Of a stretch of 64,000 nt of DNA, positions 40,374-49,547 are shown in pieces. Position numbers and translations under genes: made by a program. The notes below the pieces were generated by a model, which made no database searches, was not told the DNA's origin, and was given only the letters and a program-made list of their open reading frames with translations. The stretch lies in the NCBI GenBank assembly GCA_035577545.1, contig DATLVI010000009.1, positions 67,696 to 131,695 of the forward strand, given 5' to 3'. Each line of letters begins with the position of its first letter. The stretch's first letter is position 1. The DNA comes from Verrucomicrobiia bacterium. Lineage in GTDB: Bacteria > Verrucomicrobiota > Verrucomicrobiia > Palsa-1439.

Positions 40374-41306
40374 ATGGAAAACGTGATTATTATTGGCTCC
40401 GGTTGCGCTGGTTGGACGGCGGCGCTGTACACCGCGCGCGCGAATCTATACCCGCTGTTGCTCACCGGCGAGCAACCCGGCGGGTTGCTCACCACGACGA
40501 GCATCGTTGAGAACTACCCGGGTTTTCCCGAGGGTGTCGATGGCACCGAATTGATGATGGCGATGCAGAAGCAGGCGGAACGTTTTGGCACGCGGACCCG
40601 CTACGGTGTGACCGTGACAAAAGTTGATTTCAGCAAGTCGCCTTCCCGGTTGTGGCTGGACAATGAAGTTGTCGAAGCGAAGGCGATCATCATTGCAACC
40701 GGCGCTTCACATCGGCATCTGGGACTGAAGAACGAGGGATTGCTCGAGCGCAAAGGCGTGACGTATTGTGCAACGTGCGACGGAGCCCTGCCGATGTTTC
40801 GCAACCAAACCCTGGTCGTTGTCGGCGGCGGAGACTCGGCATGTGAAGAGGCCACTTACCTGACGCACTTTGCGTCGAAGGTGTATCTCATTCACCGGCG
40901 CGACAGCCTCCGCGCCTCGAAGATCATGGCTGAACGGGTCTTTGCGAATCCAAAGATTCAGCTCGTATGGGACACGACCGTGACGGACATCTATGATTCC
41001 AAGAAGGGCATCGTGACCGGCGTGCAACTCAAGAACGTCAAGACGGGCACATCGTCCGAACTGCCCTGTGCGGGCGTATTCGTAGCAATTGGCCACGTGC
41101 CTTCCACGGATCTATTCAAGGGGCAAATTGATCGGGACGGCGACGGCTTCATCCTCTGCAAGAATGGCACCTACACGAGTGTGGCGGGTGTGTTCGCAGC
41201 AGGCGACTGCGTGGATCGCGTATACCGGCAGGCGGTCACAGCGGCGGGAACTGGCTGCGCGGCAGCGATCGACGCGGAGCGCTATCTGGCCTCACTGAAA
41301 ACGTGA
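40374..41306 (+). CDS. trxB: Thioredoxin-disulfide reductase
   Basis: NADPH-dependent flavoprotein that keeps thioredoxin reduced. 310 aa from MENVIIIGSGCAGWTAALYT (FAD-binding; the usual GPAG is GCAG). The redox site is CATC in GVTYCATCDGALP; NADPH motif VVVGGGDSACEEATYL and HRRDSLRASK; C-terminal FAD motif GVFAAGDCVDRVYRQA. An in-frame start 48 nt upstream is less likely. It lies 89 bp after the ANTAR regulator, so it may be read from the same transcript. Confidence 0.95.
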   Translation: MENVIIIGSGCAGWTAALYTARANLYPLLLTGEQPGGLLTTTSIVENYPGFPEGVDGTELMMAMQKQAERFGTRTRYGVTVTKVDFSKSPSRLWLDNEVVEAKAIIIATGASHRHLGLKNEGLLERKGVTYCATCDGALPMFRNQTLVVVGGGDSACEEATYLTHFASKVYLIHRRDSLRASKIMAERVFANPKIQLVWDTTVTDIYDSKKGIVTGVQLKNVKTGTSSELPCAGVFVAIGHVPSTDLFKGQIDRDGDGFILCKNGTYTSVAGVFAAGDCVDRVYRQAVTAAGTGCAAAIDAERYLASLKT

Positions 41307-41327
41307 CGTGGTGCCGTGATGCTCGCG

Positions 41328-41810
41328 TTACGACTCGGCAGTTTCTATGATCTTGATAAATGCGGCGGCGTCCGGGGCATCCAGTAAGTGCTGACGGAGA
41401 TCGTCCTGCCGGAGCAGGCGTGCGAGGGTTCCCACTACGCGCAAGTAATCGGTCACCATCTGTTTCGGTGTGCCGATCAGGAAGATTAACTTTACGGGTT
41501 GGCCATCTTTGGCTTCAAAATCAATCCCGTCGCGGCTGCGGCCAACGGCGATCAGGATGTCGGAGCACTGGTCGGTGCGCGCGTGGGGAATCGCAACATC
41601 GTGGCCGAGAGCCGTGTTGCTGACGCGTTCGCGCTGTAAGATTTCATTGAAGAACGCCTCGAAATTGCCAACACATTTGCTTTGCGCCAGCAATTCCGCG
41701 ACTTCACGCAGCGCCGCGACTTTCTGTTTCGCCTGCAACTCCAGTCGGATTGCCTCGGGACTTAACAACGACGCAATTTTCGATGGAGAAGGTTTCGGTC
41801 CTTTAGACAT
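41328..41810 (-). CDS. PTS EIIA-type (PtsN/EIIA-Ntr-like) regulatory protein
   Basis: A PTS EIIA type-2 fold of about 160 aa. The phosphorylatable His is in the conserved HDVAIPHARTD; LIFLIGTPKQMVTDYLRVVGTLARLL is also typical of EIIA-Ntr and fructose/mannitol EIIA. No sugar-permease genes are near, which favours the regulatory (nitrogen/potassium) branch; that is inference. ATG at 41810 or GTG at 41816; either overlaps the end of nadK by 8-14 bp. Last gene of the minus-strand operon. Confidence 0.85.
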   Translation of the reverse strand: MSKGPKPSPSKIASLLSPEAIRLELQAKQKVAALREVAELLAQSKCVGNFEAFFNEILQRERVSNTALGHDVAIPHARTDQCSDILIAVGRSRDGIDFEAKDGQPVKLIFLIGTPKQMVTDYLRVVGTLARLLRQDDLRQHLLDAPDAAAFIKIIETAES

Positions 41811-42681
41811 TTGCACCGCTCCATTTCAATTTCTTCCTTAGGACTTCAAAATACGAATGATTCTTCGGCGTGACCAATTGGATGGCGCGGGACGATTGGC
41901 GAACCTCCACCTCATCGCCCGGTTCCATCCGCAATTGCACCTGGCCATCCACCGTTAACAGCAATTCGCCGGCCGCACCCATAACCTGACAGTGAACCAC
42001 TGAGTTCTCGCCTGCGATGACGGAACGATTACTCAACGCATGCGGACAGATGGGCGTGATTATCAGCGCCCGTGCTGTCGGCACCATAATCGGCCCGCCC
42101 GCACTCAGCGAATATGCAGTCGAACCGGTTGCCGTGGCGAATATCATGCCGTCGCATACATATTCTGTCAACAACTCACCATCAACTGACAATCTGAGGC
42201 GCACAATCCGCGAAAACGCGCCGCGGGAAACCACGACATCATTGAGGGCCCGAAGCGCTTCTTTGCGTCGGCCGGCCCGCAAGAGTGTGGCCTGCAGCGC
42301 TTGGCGCTCGCTGACCTGATACTCGCCGCGCAAGATCTCACGAACAGCACTCATCAGCTTGTCGCCGTGAACACTTGTGAGGAACCCAAGATTGCCCAGG
42401 TTCACGCCGAGAAGGGGTGCGGCGGAGCCTTCCAGTTCACGGGCTACACGAAGAATCGTGCCATCGCCACCGAGTACGATGATGAGATCGGCTGTTTTCC
42501 CGATGTGCTTGAGTGTGCGGCCTGCCTGGGGCCTGGCTGCGAGGGTGGCTGCTTCGTGTTCGAGCAGGACATCGACTTTGCTGTCCTCGAGCAGCGAGAG
42601 CAATTCGCACAAGCGGTCACGCGCTTGGGGTTTCCCGGCGTGCACGGCGACGCCTACAGTCCTTGGGATGCGGAGTTTCAC
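41803..42681 (-). CDS. nadK: NAD kinase
   Basis: Phosphorylates NAD to NADP. 292 aa; the diagnostic LGGDGTILRVAR, the NE/D region ALNDVVVSRG (Asn-Asp instead of Asn-Glu) and ATATGSTAYSLSAGGPIMVP are all seen. Start is GTG, in a GTGA overlap with the end of tlyA. NADPH made here is needed by the Dxs/Dxr isoprenoid route and TrxB, whose genes are nearby, but the link is only suggestive. Confidence 0.95.
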   Translation of the reverse strand: MKLRIPRTVGVAVHAGKPQARDRLCELLSLLEDSKVDVLLEHEAATLAARPQAGRTLKHIGKTADLIIVLGGDGTILRVARELEGSAAPLLGVNLGNLGFLTSVHGDKLMSAVREILRGEYQVSERQALQATLLRAGRRKEALRALNDVVVSRGAFSRIVRLRLSVDGELLTEYVCDGMIFATATGSTAYSLSAGGPIMVPTARALIITPICPHALSNRSVIAGENSVVHCQVMGAAGELLLTVDGQVQLRMEPGDEVEVRQSSRAIQLVTPKNHSYFEVLRKKLKWSGANV

Positions 42682-43409
42682 GGTTTGTGAAGTGCGATGA
42701 GAAATTCCTTGTTGCCGGCTGGACCGAGCAGGGGAGACTCGATGACTCCCAGCAGGGTCAACCCGAGTGTCTCCGTTGCAAAGTCCTGGATCATCTTCGT
42801 CACGGCGTCGTGTACCCGGGAGTCTCGCACAACACCACCTTTTTTCACGAGCTTTTTCCCCGCTTCGAATTGTGGCTTGATAAGCGCCACAATCGCGCCC
42901 CCAGCCTTGAGGATGCCGACAGCCGCAGGCAGGACCTTCGTTAAGGAGATGAATGAGACGTCAATGGTCGTGAGATCAACGAGTTCGCCAAGAGTGGCCA
43001 CCGTGAGATTGCGCGCGTTGATCTCGTCGTGGATGACGACGCGTGCATTCTGGCGCAGCTTCCAGTCGAGCTGGCCCTTGCCGACATCTACGGCATACAC
43101 GCGCGCCGCTTCACGCTGTAACAGGCAATCTGTGAAACCGCCCGTGGAAGCGCCGAGATCGGCACAAATGAGGCCACGACAGGAAATCTGGAACGCGTTA
43201 AGTGCAGCTTCGAGTTTGTGGCCACCGCGGCTGGCATATTTGTCGGCAACTTCAATGAGGAGTACGGCATCTTCCGCGACAAGCTCGCTGGGCTTGTGGG
43301 CGAGCTGTCCATTAACGCGGACCGCTCCCGCGAGAATGAAGCGCTTCGCTTTCTCGCGGCTTTCCACCAAACCGCGGGTAACAAGTTGGGTATCGATACG
43401 CTCACGCAT
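42678..43409 (-). CDS. tlyA: TlyA-family rRNA 2'-O-methyltransferase / hemolysin-like
   Basis: Methylates rRNA ribose (16S and/or 23S in mycobacteria, where loss gives capreomycin resistance). N-terminal S4 domain (MRERIDTQLVTRGLVESREK) and a FtsJ/RrmJ-type methyltransferase domain with SAM motif ADLGASTGGFTDCLL and a KPQFEAGKK region. 243 aa with the ATG at 43409; a TTG 15 nt upstream is possible. The dxs-tlyA-nadK neighbourhood is widespread in bacteria. Confidence 0.93.
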   Translation of the reverse strand: MRERIDTQLVTRGLVESREKAKRFILAGAVRVNGQLAHKPSELVAEDAVLLIEVADKYASRGGHKLEAALNAFQISCRGLICADLGASTGGFTDCLLQREAARVYAVDVGKGQLDWKLRQNARVVIHDEINARNLTVATLGELVDLTTIDVSFISLTKVLPAAVGILKAGGAIVALIKPQFEAGKKLVKKGGVVRDSRVHDAVTKMIQDFATETLGLTLLGVIESPLLGPAGNKEFLIALHKP

Positions 43410-43451
43410 GGTTGTAGCCACCAAGCTTACTGCGGGGCAGTCCGACTCCCA

Positions 43452-45398
43452 CTAGGCTGTACGTGCACTTGCGGCGCCGAGCACACGAAACTGTTGGGGC
43501 TTCTCGTGCCGCGTCGCGGATTCCGCGAGCAGCTCCTTAACCCGGGCAACCGCGGTTTTGGAGTTCAGGCCATACTTGTCCTGGAGATCCTTGTTGCTCG
43601 AGGCGTGCTCGAGGAAATTATCGGGCCAACCGACGCGGGCGACAGGTGTGTCAATTCGCAAGTCTTCGAGCGCCTCCAGGACAGCGCTACCAAAACCGCC
43701 CATCAGCACGTGATCCTCCAGCGTGCAAAGCACCTTGCAGATGCGTCCGTATTTCTCAATCACTTCACGATCAATCGGCTTGCAGAACCGCGCGTTGATC
43801 AGGGCGACCGACAGGCCGTCCGCTTGCAAGGCCGCAACTGTCTCGCGCGCCATCTTGGTCATGGCGCCATAGAAAATCACAGCGACATCAGTTCCGTGCT
43901 GCAGCACTTCGGCTTTGCCAAGCGGCAGGATGGCAGGACGTTCCTTGATAGGCACACCTTCACCGGCACCGCGTGGATAGCGGATGAAAATGGGCCCATG
44001 ATTTTGCAGCGCGGTCCACAACATATCAACAAACTCGTCTTCATCCTTGGGCGCCATAAGGATCGCCCGTGGTATGCATCGCGCATAGGCGATGTCAAAC
44101 ACGCCATGATGAGTTGGACCGTCATTGGCCGACAAACCGGCGCGATCCATGGCGAAGATCACATCCAGGTTCTGCAGCGCGACATCGTGAATGATGCAGT
44201 CGTAGGCGCGCTGAAGAAACGTGGAATAAATTGCGCAGACAGGCCGGTACCCCATGGTGGCCATACCCGCCGCAAAAATGACCCCATGTTCCTCAGCGAT
44301 ACCCACGTCGAAATAACGGTCAGGCTTCGCCTTCTGGAGTCGAATAAGACTCGTGCCGCTGGGCATTGCAGCCGTGATGCCGATAAGCTTGCTGTTTACG
44401 TCACAGAACCGCACAAGAGCGTCAGCGAAAACATCCTGATAATTGGCCGGCACGCCTTCCTTCTTCGGCGGCGACTTGCCAGTGGCAACGTCAAATGGTC
44501 CACAGCCATGGAACGTTTGCGGGTCCTCAATGGCTTTCTCATAGCCTTTGCCCTTCTTGGTGAGAATGTGTATTAGTACCGGCACCTCCTGCTGCTTGGC
44601 CCATGTCAACGTCTCGATAAGTAACTGGGTGTTGTGGCCGTCGACGGGGCCGATGTAACGGAGGCCAAACTCCTCGAACAGCAGGCTGGGGACGATGAAG
44701 CCTTTGACGGCCTCTTCCACCTTATGGCCGATCTGCGCCAGTTCGGGGCCGACGCGGGGGAAGCGCTCGAGGAAGTGGTCGATCCGCTTGTGTGCCGCCG
44801 CGTAAGACGGATGGCGCACAATGCGATTGAGGTACTCGGCAATTGCGCCGACGTTCTTCGCAATGCTCCACTCATTATCATTAAGGATGGCAATGAAACG
44901 CTTGGTGGTGGCTTTGATGTTGTTGAGCGCCTCGTACGTGATGCCATTCGTAAGGGCCGCGTCACCGGCGATGCAGATGACGTTCTCATCCGTTTTGCCC
45001 TGGTCACGGGCTGCGGCCATCCCGAGCGCGGCGGAAAGCGCCGTACCTGCGTGGCCAGCCCCAAAACAATCGTAGGGGCTTTCCGCACGGAATGCGAAAC
45101 CCATGGGGCCGCCGGTCTGTCGAATTTTGGAAAACTCCCCGCGACGGCCGGTCAGGAGCTTATGGACGTAGACCTGGTGGCTGACGTCCCAGACGAATTT
45201 GTCTTTGGGAGATTCAAACACGCGGTGTAGTGCGATGGTCAACTCTACCACGCCGAGATTCGGCGCCAGGTGGCCGCCCGTCTTACTCAGCACCGTGATC
45301 AATTCGTCACGGATTTCCTGTGCCAGCGTCTGCAGTTGCTCCATCGTGAGCAGCTTGACGTCAGCCGGCGAATTGATCATGTCAAGATAACGTCCCAT
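43452..45398 (-). CDS. dxs: 1-deoxy-D-xylulose-5-phosphate synthase
   Basis: TPP enzyme joining pyruvate and glyceraldehyde-3-phosphate, first step of the MEP isoprenoid route and of thiamine/pyridoxal precursors. 648 aa. GGHLAPNLGVVELTIALH and WDVSHQVYVHKLLTGR; the TPP/Mg site GDAALTNGITYEALNN; transketolase pyrimidine domain with AEEHGVIFAAGMA and AMDRAGLSANDGPTHHG; C-terminal domain with GFGSAVLEAL. It sits downstream of xseB (17 bp), the xseA-xseB-dxs order known elsewhere (ispA is missing here). Confidence 0.97.
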   Translation of the reverse strand: MGRYLDMINSPADVKLLTMEQLQTLAQEIRDELITVLSKTGGHLAPNLGVVELTIALHRVFESPKDKFVWDVSHQVYVHKLLTGRRGEFSKIRQTGGPMGFAFRAESPYDCFGAGHAGTALSAALGMAAARDQGKTDENVICIAGDAALTNGITYEALNNIKATTKRFIAILNDNEWSIAKNVGAIAEYLNRIVRHPSYAAAHKRIDHFLERFPRVGPELAQIGHKVEEAVKGFIVPSLLFEEFGLRYIGPVDGHNTQLLIETLTWAKQQEVPVLIHILTKKGKGYEKAIEDPQTFHGCGPFDVATGKSPPKKEGVPANYQDVFADALVRFCDVNSKLIGITAAMPSGTSLIRLQKAKPDRYFDVGIAEEHGVIFAAGMATMGYRPVCAIYSTFLQRAYDCIIHDVALQNLDVIFAMDRAGLSANDGPTHHGVFDIAYARCIPRAILMAPKDEDEFVDMLWTALQNHGPIFIRYPRGAGEGVPIKERPAILPLGKAEVLQHGTDVAVIFYGAMTKMARETVAALQADGLSVALINARFCKPIDREVIEKYGRICKVLCTLEDHVLMGGFGSAVLEALEDLRIDTPVARVGWPDNFLEHASSNKDLQDKYGLNSKTAVARVKELLAESATRHEKPQQFRVLGAASARTA

Positions 45399-45415
45399 TC
45401 TAGGCTCCTTGCTTG

Positions 45416-45730
45416 TCAGAATAACTTACCGCTCTCGTCCGCGGACTCTTCTTCACCGCTTTCCACCTGTTCGGGTTCAAACGGTTCCAGTGAGACACTA
45501 CCATCGGTCTTCTTGGTGAGGATCTCGATTTTCTTCTCCGCTTCGTCCAGTTTCTGGCTGCAGAACCGCACCAAACGGGTGCCCTCCTCGTACTTCTTGA
45601 GAACCTCCTCGAGCGGCAATTCCGCAGCCTCCATATCGGCAACGATCTTCTCGAGCCGCTGGATGGCCGACTCAAACGTTAGCCCGTTCCTGCTCAGAAC
45701 GGGCTCGGCTCCCTTTTTCTTGCCTTTCAT
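45416..45730 (-). CDS. xseB: Exodeoxyribonuclease VII small subunit
   Basis: Regulatory subunit of the single-strand DNA exonuclease ExoVII. 104 aa; TFESAIQRLEKIVADMEA and LPLEEVLKKYEEGTRLV with CSQKLDEAEKKIE are the family helices. It has an acidic C-terminal tail of about 25 residues beyond the usual domain. Starts in a TAATG overlap with xseA, so re-initiation coupling is likely. Confidence 0.95.
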   Translation of the reverse strand: MKGKKKGAEPVLSRNGLTFESAIQRLEKIVADMEAAELPLEEVLKKYEEGTRLVRFCSQKLDEAEKKIEILTKKTDGSVSLEPFEPEQVESGEEESADESGKLF

Positions 45731-47091
45731 TATACGTCAGTGGAGGAGGATACCACAGAACCGAATGCGCCATCAAGCACCTTGGTGGAAATCTTGGTTC
45801 CTGGCTTGACGTGCGTTACGCTGCGGACGATCTCCCCGGTCCCGGGAACCAGCGTAATACTGTAACCCCGCCGCAACGTGGCGTTCGGGCTGAGAAGCTC
45901 AAGTTTGGCACTGGCTTGGGCCAAGCGATGCCCCGTTTCCTGCCAGCGGTGAGCCCACGCCATGCGGAGGCTCTGTTCGTTGGAACCGACTCGCCGCCGT
46001 CCGTTGGCCAGAAGCGCCCCGGGACTGAGAAGTGCGAATGTTCCAGAGGCGGTCGCCATCCGCGATCGTTGCCCCGCGAGAATTGCCCGAGCGGCCAGCG
46101 CCAGACGGTGGCCCGAGTCGTCGACTCGCTGCTGGTATTCATGGATGATTTCCGTGGGTCGGCGAAACACGTAGTTGGAGGCCAAATCAGAAAAGCGCTG
46201 GCGGGCCGCGCTGAGCCGGAGCCGTAAGTCGCTTTGCAGACGCACCTGGTGCTGGGCCATGCGCTGCTTGAATTCTTCTTTCGCCTTCACGACCAGTTCT
46301 GCGGCAGCGCTGGGTGTTGGCGCCCGCAGATCTGCAACGAAATCGGCAATGGTGAAATCAATTTCATGCCCGACAGCGGAAATCGTTGGGATCTGGGACC
46401 GGGCGAGCGCACGGGCGAGCAACTCTTCATTGAAAGCCCACAGATCTTCGAGCGAGCCGCCACCACGGGTAACAACAAGTACATCGAGAGGTAGGTGACC
46501 GGAGGCATGGAGCGTGTTGAAGTCGTCGATGGCAGCGGCGATTTCTGTAGCGGCGCCTTCGCCCTGCACGCGCACGGGGTAGATAACGATGTGCACGTTG
46601 GGGAAGCGGCGGCCGATGATGTTGAGGAAATCGCGGATCGCCGCACCCGTGGGCGATGTGACCAACCCGATATGTTGTGGCAGCACGGGAATTGACCGCT
46701 TACGCGACGAATCAAAAAGTCCTTCTTTGGCGAGACGCTGCTTCATCTCCTCGAAGGCCAACTGGAGGGCGCCGAATCCCTTCGGGAGAAGCTGGCGGGC
46801 AACGAGTTGGTATTGCCCGCTCTTCTCATAAACGCTGATGTCACCGAACGTGATGACCTGCAAGCCGTCTTTCAGCTTGAACCCGACCTTGGCCGCGACG
46901 CCCCGAAAGAGGACCACGGCCAGTTGCGCACCGGCGTCTTTAAGTGTGAAATAGATATGGCCGGAGGATGGAGAGCGAACATTGGAGATCTCGCCCTCGA
47001 CCCACACCTTCGGGAAGCGTTCTTCGAGCAGACCTTTCACACGGTGCGTCAATTCTGTGACGCTGAGAACTTGTGCCGGGGGGACTGCCAT
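45730..47091 (-). CDS. xseA: Exodeoxyribonuclease VII large subunit
   Basis: Catalytic subunit; cuts single-stranded DNA from both ends and functions in mismatch and crosslink repair. An OB-fold N-terminus ([26 protein letters not shown]) is followed by the nuclease domain with [36 protein letters not shown] and [20 protein letters not shown], then a long helical part and a short C-terminal [13 protein letters not shown] at 47091 gives 453 aa and avoids overlap; an in-frame TTG at 47106 overlaps the TPR gene by 8 bp. Confidence 0.95.
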   Translation of the reverse strand: MAVPPAQVLSVTELTHRVKGLLEERFPKVWVEGEISNVRSPSSGHIYFTLKDAGAQLAVVLFRGVAAKVGFKLKDGLQVITFGDISVYEKSGQYQLVARQLLPKGFGALQLAFEEMKQRLAKEGLFDSSRKRSIPVLPQHIGLVTSPTGAAIRDFLNIIGRRFPNVHIVIYPVRVQGEGAATEIAAAIDDFNTLHASGHLPLDVLVVTRGGGSLEDLWAFNEELLARALARSQIPTISAVGHEIDFTIADFVADLRAPTPSAAAELVVKAKEEFKQRMAQHQVRLQSDLRLRLSAARQRFSDLASNYVFRRPTEIIHEYQQRVDDSGHRLALAARAILAGQRSRMATASGTFALLSPGALLANGRRRVGSNEQSLRMAWAHRWQETGHRLAQASAKLELLSPNATLRRGYSITLVPGTGEIVRSVTHVKPGTKISTKVLDGAFGSVVSSSTDV

Positions 47092-47098
47092 GGACCCG

Positions 47099-47857
47099 TT
47101 AGTCAAGATGCGACTTCACTCGTGGGAGCGCCTGGCGTGCTTTCTCCCAATAATACTCATCCGTGACCCAGGCTTTCGGCATGGCGAGCGCCTTCTGGAG
47201 GTTATCGTTGGCTTCCTGCCACCGACGTCCGGAGGCGAAAGTGATGCCAAGTTCCACGCGGTGCGGGACTGTCTGCGGCGCGATCTGGGCGGCGCGCGTG
47301 AGATCGTGCACTGCATCATCCAGCGACGCGGAAGGAAATTTCCCGTAGATCAACTCGGCGAACTTTCGCAAGACCCAGTTCAACTCGACCATTTCGCGGT
47401 TCCAGACGCCCAGCACGTGGTAGCCGAGATCTTCCTTATTGTTGAGCTTGATGGCCCGCTCGGCTTCCTTCTGCACTTCATTGGCCAGTTCGACTTTGCG
47501 TTTTCCGCCCTCATACAGTCCGAGCTTACCGACGGCCACGGCCAGGTAGGCGTGACCTTTCGAGTCATCGGGCTTGAGCTTCACGGCGGCGCGAGCCAGT
47601 TGTTCGGCGTCCACACAGTACTGTTTCTGCTCGGCTGGATCTTTGGAAAGCGTACTGCTATCGGCGAGTGCTCGCGCGAGTTTCCAAGTGGCTTCGTAAC
47701 TATCAGGCGATTGCGTGTGCGCGGCACGGTAGGCTTTGAGGGCCGCAACAAGATCGAATTTCGCGAGAGCGGCATCCCCGGCCGCCACATCCTGCTGCGC
47801 CTGCGCACCGGCAACGGCGCCGAAAAGACAAAGCGTGAACCAGAAACTACGGCTCAT
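47099..47857 (-). CDS. Exported TPR-type protein
   Basis: 252 aa. A signal peptide ([17 protein letters not shown]) is followed by helical repeats resembling TPRs ([51 protein letters not shown]). The C-terminal half ([20 protein letters not shown]) continues the pattern. Probably a periplasmic or outer-membrane-associated protein; the partner is unknown. It overlaps the upstream TIGR04073 gene by 11 bp and lies 7 bp before xseA. The open frame upstream of the ATG is the antisense/other-frame of that gene and is not used. Confidence 0.8.
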   Translation of the reverse strand: MSRSFWFTLCLFGAVAGAQAQQDVAAGDAALAKFDLVAALKAYRAAHTQSPDSYEATWKLARALADSSTLSKDPAEQKQYCVDAEQLARAAVKLKPDDSKGHAYLAVAVGKLGLYEGGKRKVELANEVQKEAERAIKLNNKEDLGYHVLGVWNREMVELNWVLRKFAELIYGKFPSASLDDAVHDLTRAAQIAPQTVPHRVELGITFASGRRWQEANDNLQKALAMPKAWVTDEYYWEKARQALPRVKSHLD

Positions 47858-48197
47858 AGTCTTCCACGGGGAACTCCGGATGCATGATCGGCTTGTAACC
47901 CCTCGGGAACGGAACGGGGAACGTGATGATATCATAGACACCAGTGAATTCGCGCCCAATCCAGCGCACCAATCCTTTTCCAACGCCGTACGTTGCGCCT
48001 GCGCCGCCACCGTGTTCCGACGTCACCTTGGTGACCTGATTGGGAACTTCCACGATGCCGAACAGCACATTGGCGATACCACGACCGAATTTACGCAAAG
48101 CGTTCTGGCCCCGGGGCGCTTCGTCAGTTTCAGCCAGCGCGCGGAAGGGAAGGAAGAGTGCAAAGACCAGCAACAAACCGAGTAGTTTGACTTTCAT
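47847..48197 (-). CDS. Exosortase-system-associated protein, TIGR04073 family
   Basis: 116 aa with a signal peptide (LLGLLLVFALFLPFRALA, cleavage before ETDE). The mature part matches the TIGR04073 pattern as I know it: KFGRGIANVLFGIVEVPNQV, a Gly-rich GGGAGATYGVGKG, and the end VYDIITFPVPFPRGYKPIMH. This family occurs in genomes with exosortase/PEP-CTERM sorting, mainly Verrucomicrobiota and Lentisphaerota; its function is not known. The ATG at 48197 is chosen because it starts the signal peptide; the frame runs open 153 codons further upstream without recognisable content. Head of the minus-strand operon. Confidence 0.85.
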   Translation of the reverse strand: MKVKLLGLLLVFALFLPFRALAETDEAPRGQNALRKFGRGIANVLFGIVEVPNQVTKVTSEHGGGAGATYGVGKGLVRWIGREFTGVYDIITFPVPFPRGYKPIMHPEFPVEDYEP

Positions 48198-48286
48198 GCG
48201 TTCACTATAGCGGGTTGGCAGCTGCGCATCAATTTCTTTCCCTTGCACGTAATTTTCAAAAAAAATCTCCTCCCCCGCCAAAAAAC

Positions 48287-48304
48287 ACCACAACCGGTTG
48301 TGGT
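48287..48304. terminator. 18-bp perfect palindrome with A/T tracts, bidirectional terminator-like
   Basis: ACCACAACCGGTTGTGGT, preceded by AAAAAC and followed by a T-rich run (ATTTTTTT). As RNA it forms a 7-bp stem with loop CCGG and U-tract on both strands. Yet no gene ends here: it lies 90 bp upstream of the TIGR04073 start, so it could also be an operator or attenuator. Confidence 0.5.
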
Positions 48305-48552
48305 ATTTTTTTCCTGCCAAAAATCTTACACATCGTTCAGCATGTTTAGCTGTGTTTAACCATTGCTCACCCACCACTCCCGCCCGTTGTTCGCTGTCAT
48401 TGCCATATTCTCGGGCAAGCGGCCCGCTTACCACCGTCCCGCCATTTGAAATCTCGAACCAAATGCCGAGCCAACCCCAAAGATCCATCATGACGCTTCT
48501 CTTCTTCACGCCACCAACCCTACCTGAACATCCAATAAACCCGTGAGCGAGC

Positions 48553-48614
48553 TTTGGAAGGTTTGGAAGCTTTGGAAGGTTTTTTTCCAAAGGCCCCGTA
48601 AACATTGGGGTTTT
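48553..48614 (+). repeat. Three tandem 9-bp TTTGGAAG units followed by two hairpins
   Basis: TTTGGAAG recurs at 48553, 48562 and 48571, an exact 9-nt period. The last unit can pair as CTTTGGAA with TTCCAAAG (48585-48592), and CCCC (48594-48597) can pair with GGGG (48607-48610) before TTTT. Looks like a small intergenic repeat element; origin unknown. Confidence 0.5.
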
Positions 48615-48846
48615 AGACGTCAATTTGACGGGAGAATCGCCGAAGCGCCCACTCACTCACTCCCCGCCGCAGCCCGGCCGAACCGCAAGCCGTAAAAGGC
48701 GCGACCGACCCTTTTTAATGGCTGGCCCCTTTATGTTTCAGTTTGACGACTCACTGAGAATACAACATCATCCGTTCAGGCGGGCCTCACTACCCGCGCC
48801 GGTCGCCGAGCCTGGACGATAGACAGCACGGAGCGTTGTCGGATTT

Positions 48847-49428
48847 ATGATACCCGTAACAATTCAGTGCGGATGTGGCCAGCGATACGAATTTGACGTT
48901 GAGCCGGTGGATGGTCAGATGCCGACTACGGTTGCTTGTCCGCTTTGCGGCGTGGACGGCACAGCCGCCGCAAATGAAATGATTACACAGACGTTGACCG
49001 TCCAGCCGCCACCATCCCTCCCCAAGCTGCGGCCACAGTCCGCGCCGGTTCGTGCAGAGGTCCCGCCACCCCCGGCAGCGCGGACGGTTGCGCAAGCTCC
49101 ATCGAAAGCCGCAGGCGAGTTCAATCTTGGACTGGGCACTCTGGGGGCGTTCATTGGCGCGCTCATTGGCATCGGCGCTATGTATGGATTTTACGAATGG
49201 GCAGGTTTTCGTTTTCCATTGCTTGGCGTCGGCATCGGCGTGTTGACCGCTTTCGGAGCGAAGATTCTCTACAAAGGGACCGACAACACTTTGGGCGTTA
49301 TTTCGGGAGTCATTGCGCTGGTTTCGGTGGTCGCGACATTGTATTTGATGTATGGGACGTTTCCGATTATCAGCATCATTTCCGTGATTGTCGGCGTAAG
49401 CATGGCCTACCGGATTGCCTCGGGTTAG
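48847..49428 (+). CDS. Zinc-ribbon, Pro-rich linker membrane protein of unknown function
   Basis: 193 aa. An N-terminal zinc ribbon (CGCGQRY, then CPLCG about 25 residues on), a Pro/Ala-rich linker (about residues 50-90), and three or four hydrophobic segments from about residue 95 (GTLGAFIGALIGIGAMYGFY; PLLGVGIGVLTAFGAKILY; TLGVISGVIALVSVVATLY; IISIISVIVGVSMAY). Architecture of small bacterial zinc-ribbon membrane proteins; no function is known to me. Stands alone between repeat-rich gaps. Confidence 0.8.
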   Translation: MIPVTIQCGCGQRYEFDVEPVDGQMPTTVACPLCGVDGTAAANEMITQTLTVQPPPSLPKLRPQSAPVRAEVPPPPAARTVAQAPSKAAGEFNLGLGTLGAFIGALIGIGAMYGFYEWAGFRFPLLGVGIGVLTAFGAKILYKGTDNTLGVISGVIALVSVVATLYLMYGTFPIISIISVIVGVSMAYRIASG

Positions 49429-49502
49429 CGTGAGGATCGCGCCGCGCCGTTCATCAAATCCTCGCCACCTCGGCCCCCTCGTCCGAATCCCATCGCCCAA
49501 AC

Positions 49503-49543
49503 TTGAGCGTTGAGCGTTGGACGTTACGTGTTGAGCGTTAAGG
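49503..49543 (+). repeat. Heptad array 1 (TTGAGCG-type)
   Basis: Six consecutive 7-nt units beginning with TT: TTGAGCG, TTGAGCG, TTGGACG, TTACGTG, TTGAGCG, TTAAGGT (the last partial match). The flank CCCAAAC is shared with arrays 2 and 3. Degenerate but exactly in period. Confidence 0.65.
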
Positions 49544-49547
49544 TGTT

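Larger units (their letters stand above)
48198..48846. other. Divergent intergenic region, 649 bp, no gene recognised
   Basis: Lies between the divergent TIGR04073 gene and the zinc-ribbon membrane protein gene. It holds an 18-bp palindrome with flanking A and T tracts, three tandem 9-bp units and two further hairpins (listed separately). Long C-rich stretches occur on the plus strand. No protein with recognisable features is encoded on either strand. Confidence 0.6.

Noticed and set aside
48198-48656. N-terminal extension of the TIGR04073 gene (open for 153 codons)
   Set aside because: The ATG at 48197 begins a clean signal peptide; the upstream frame is composed of repeat and low-complexity sequence.
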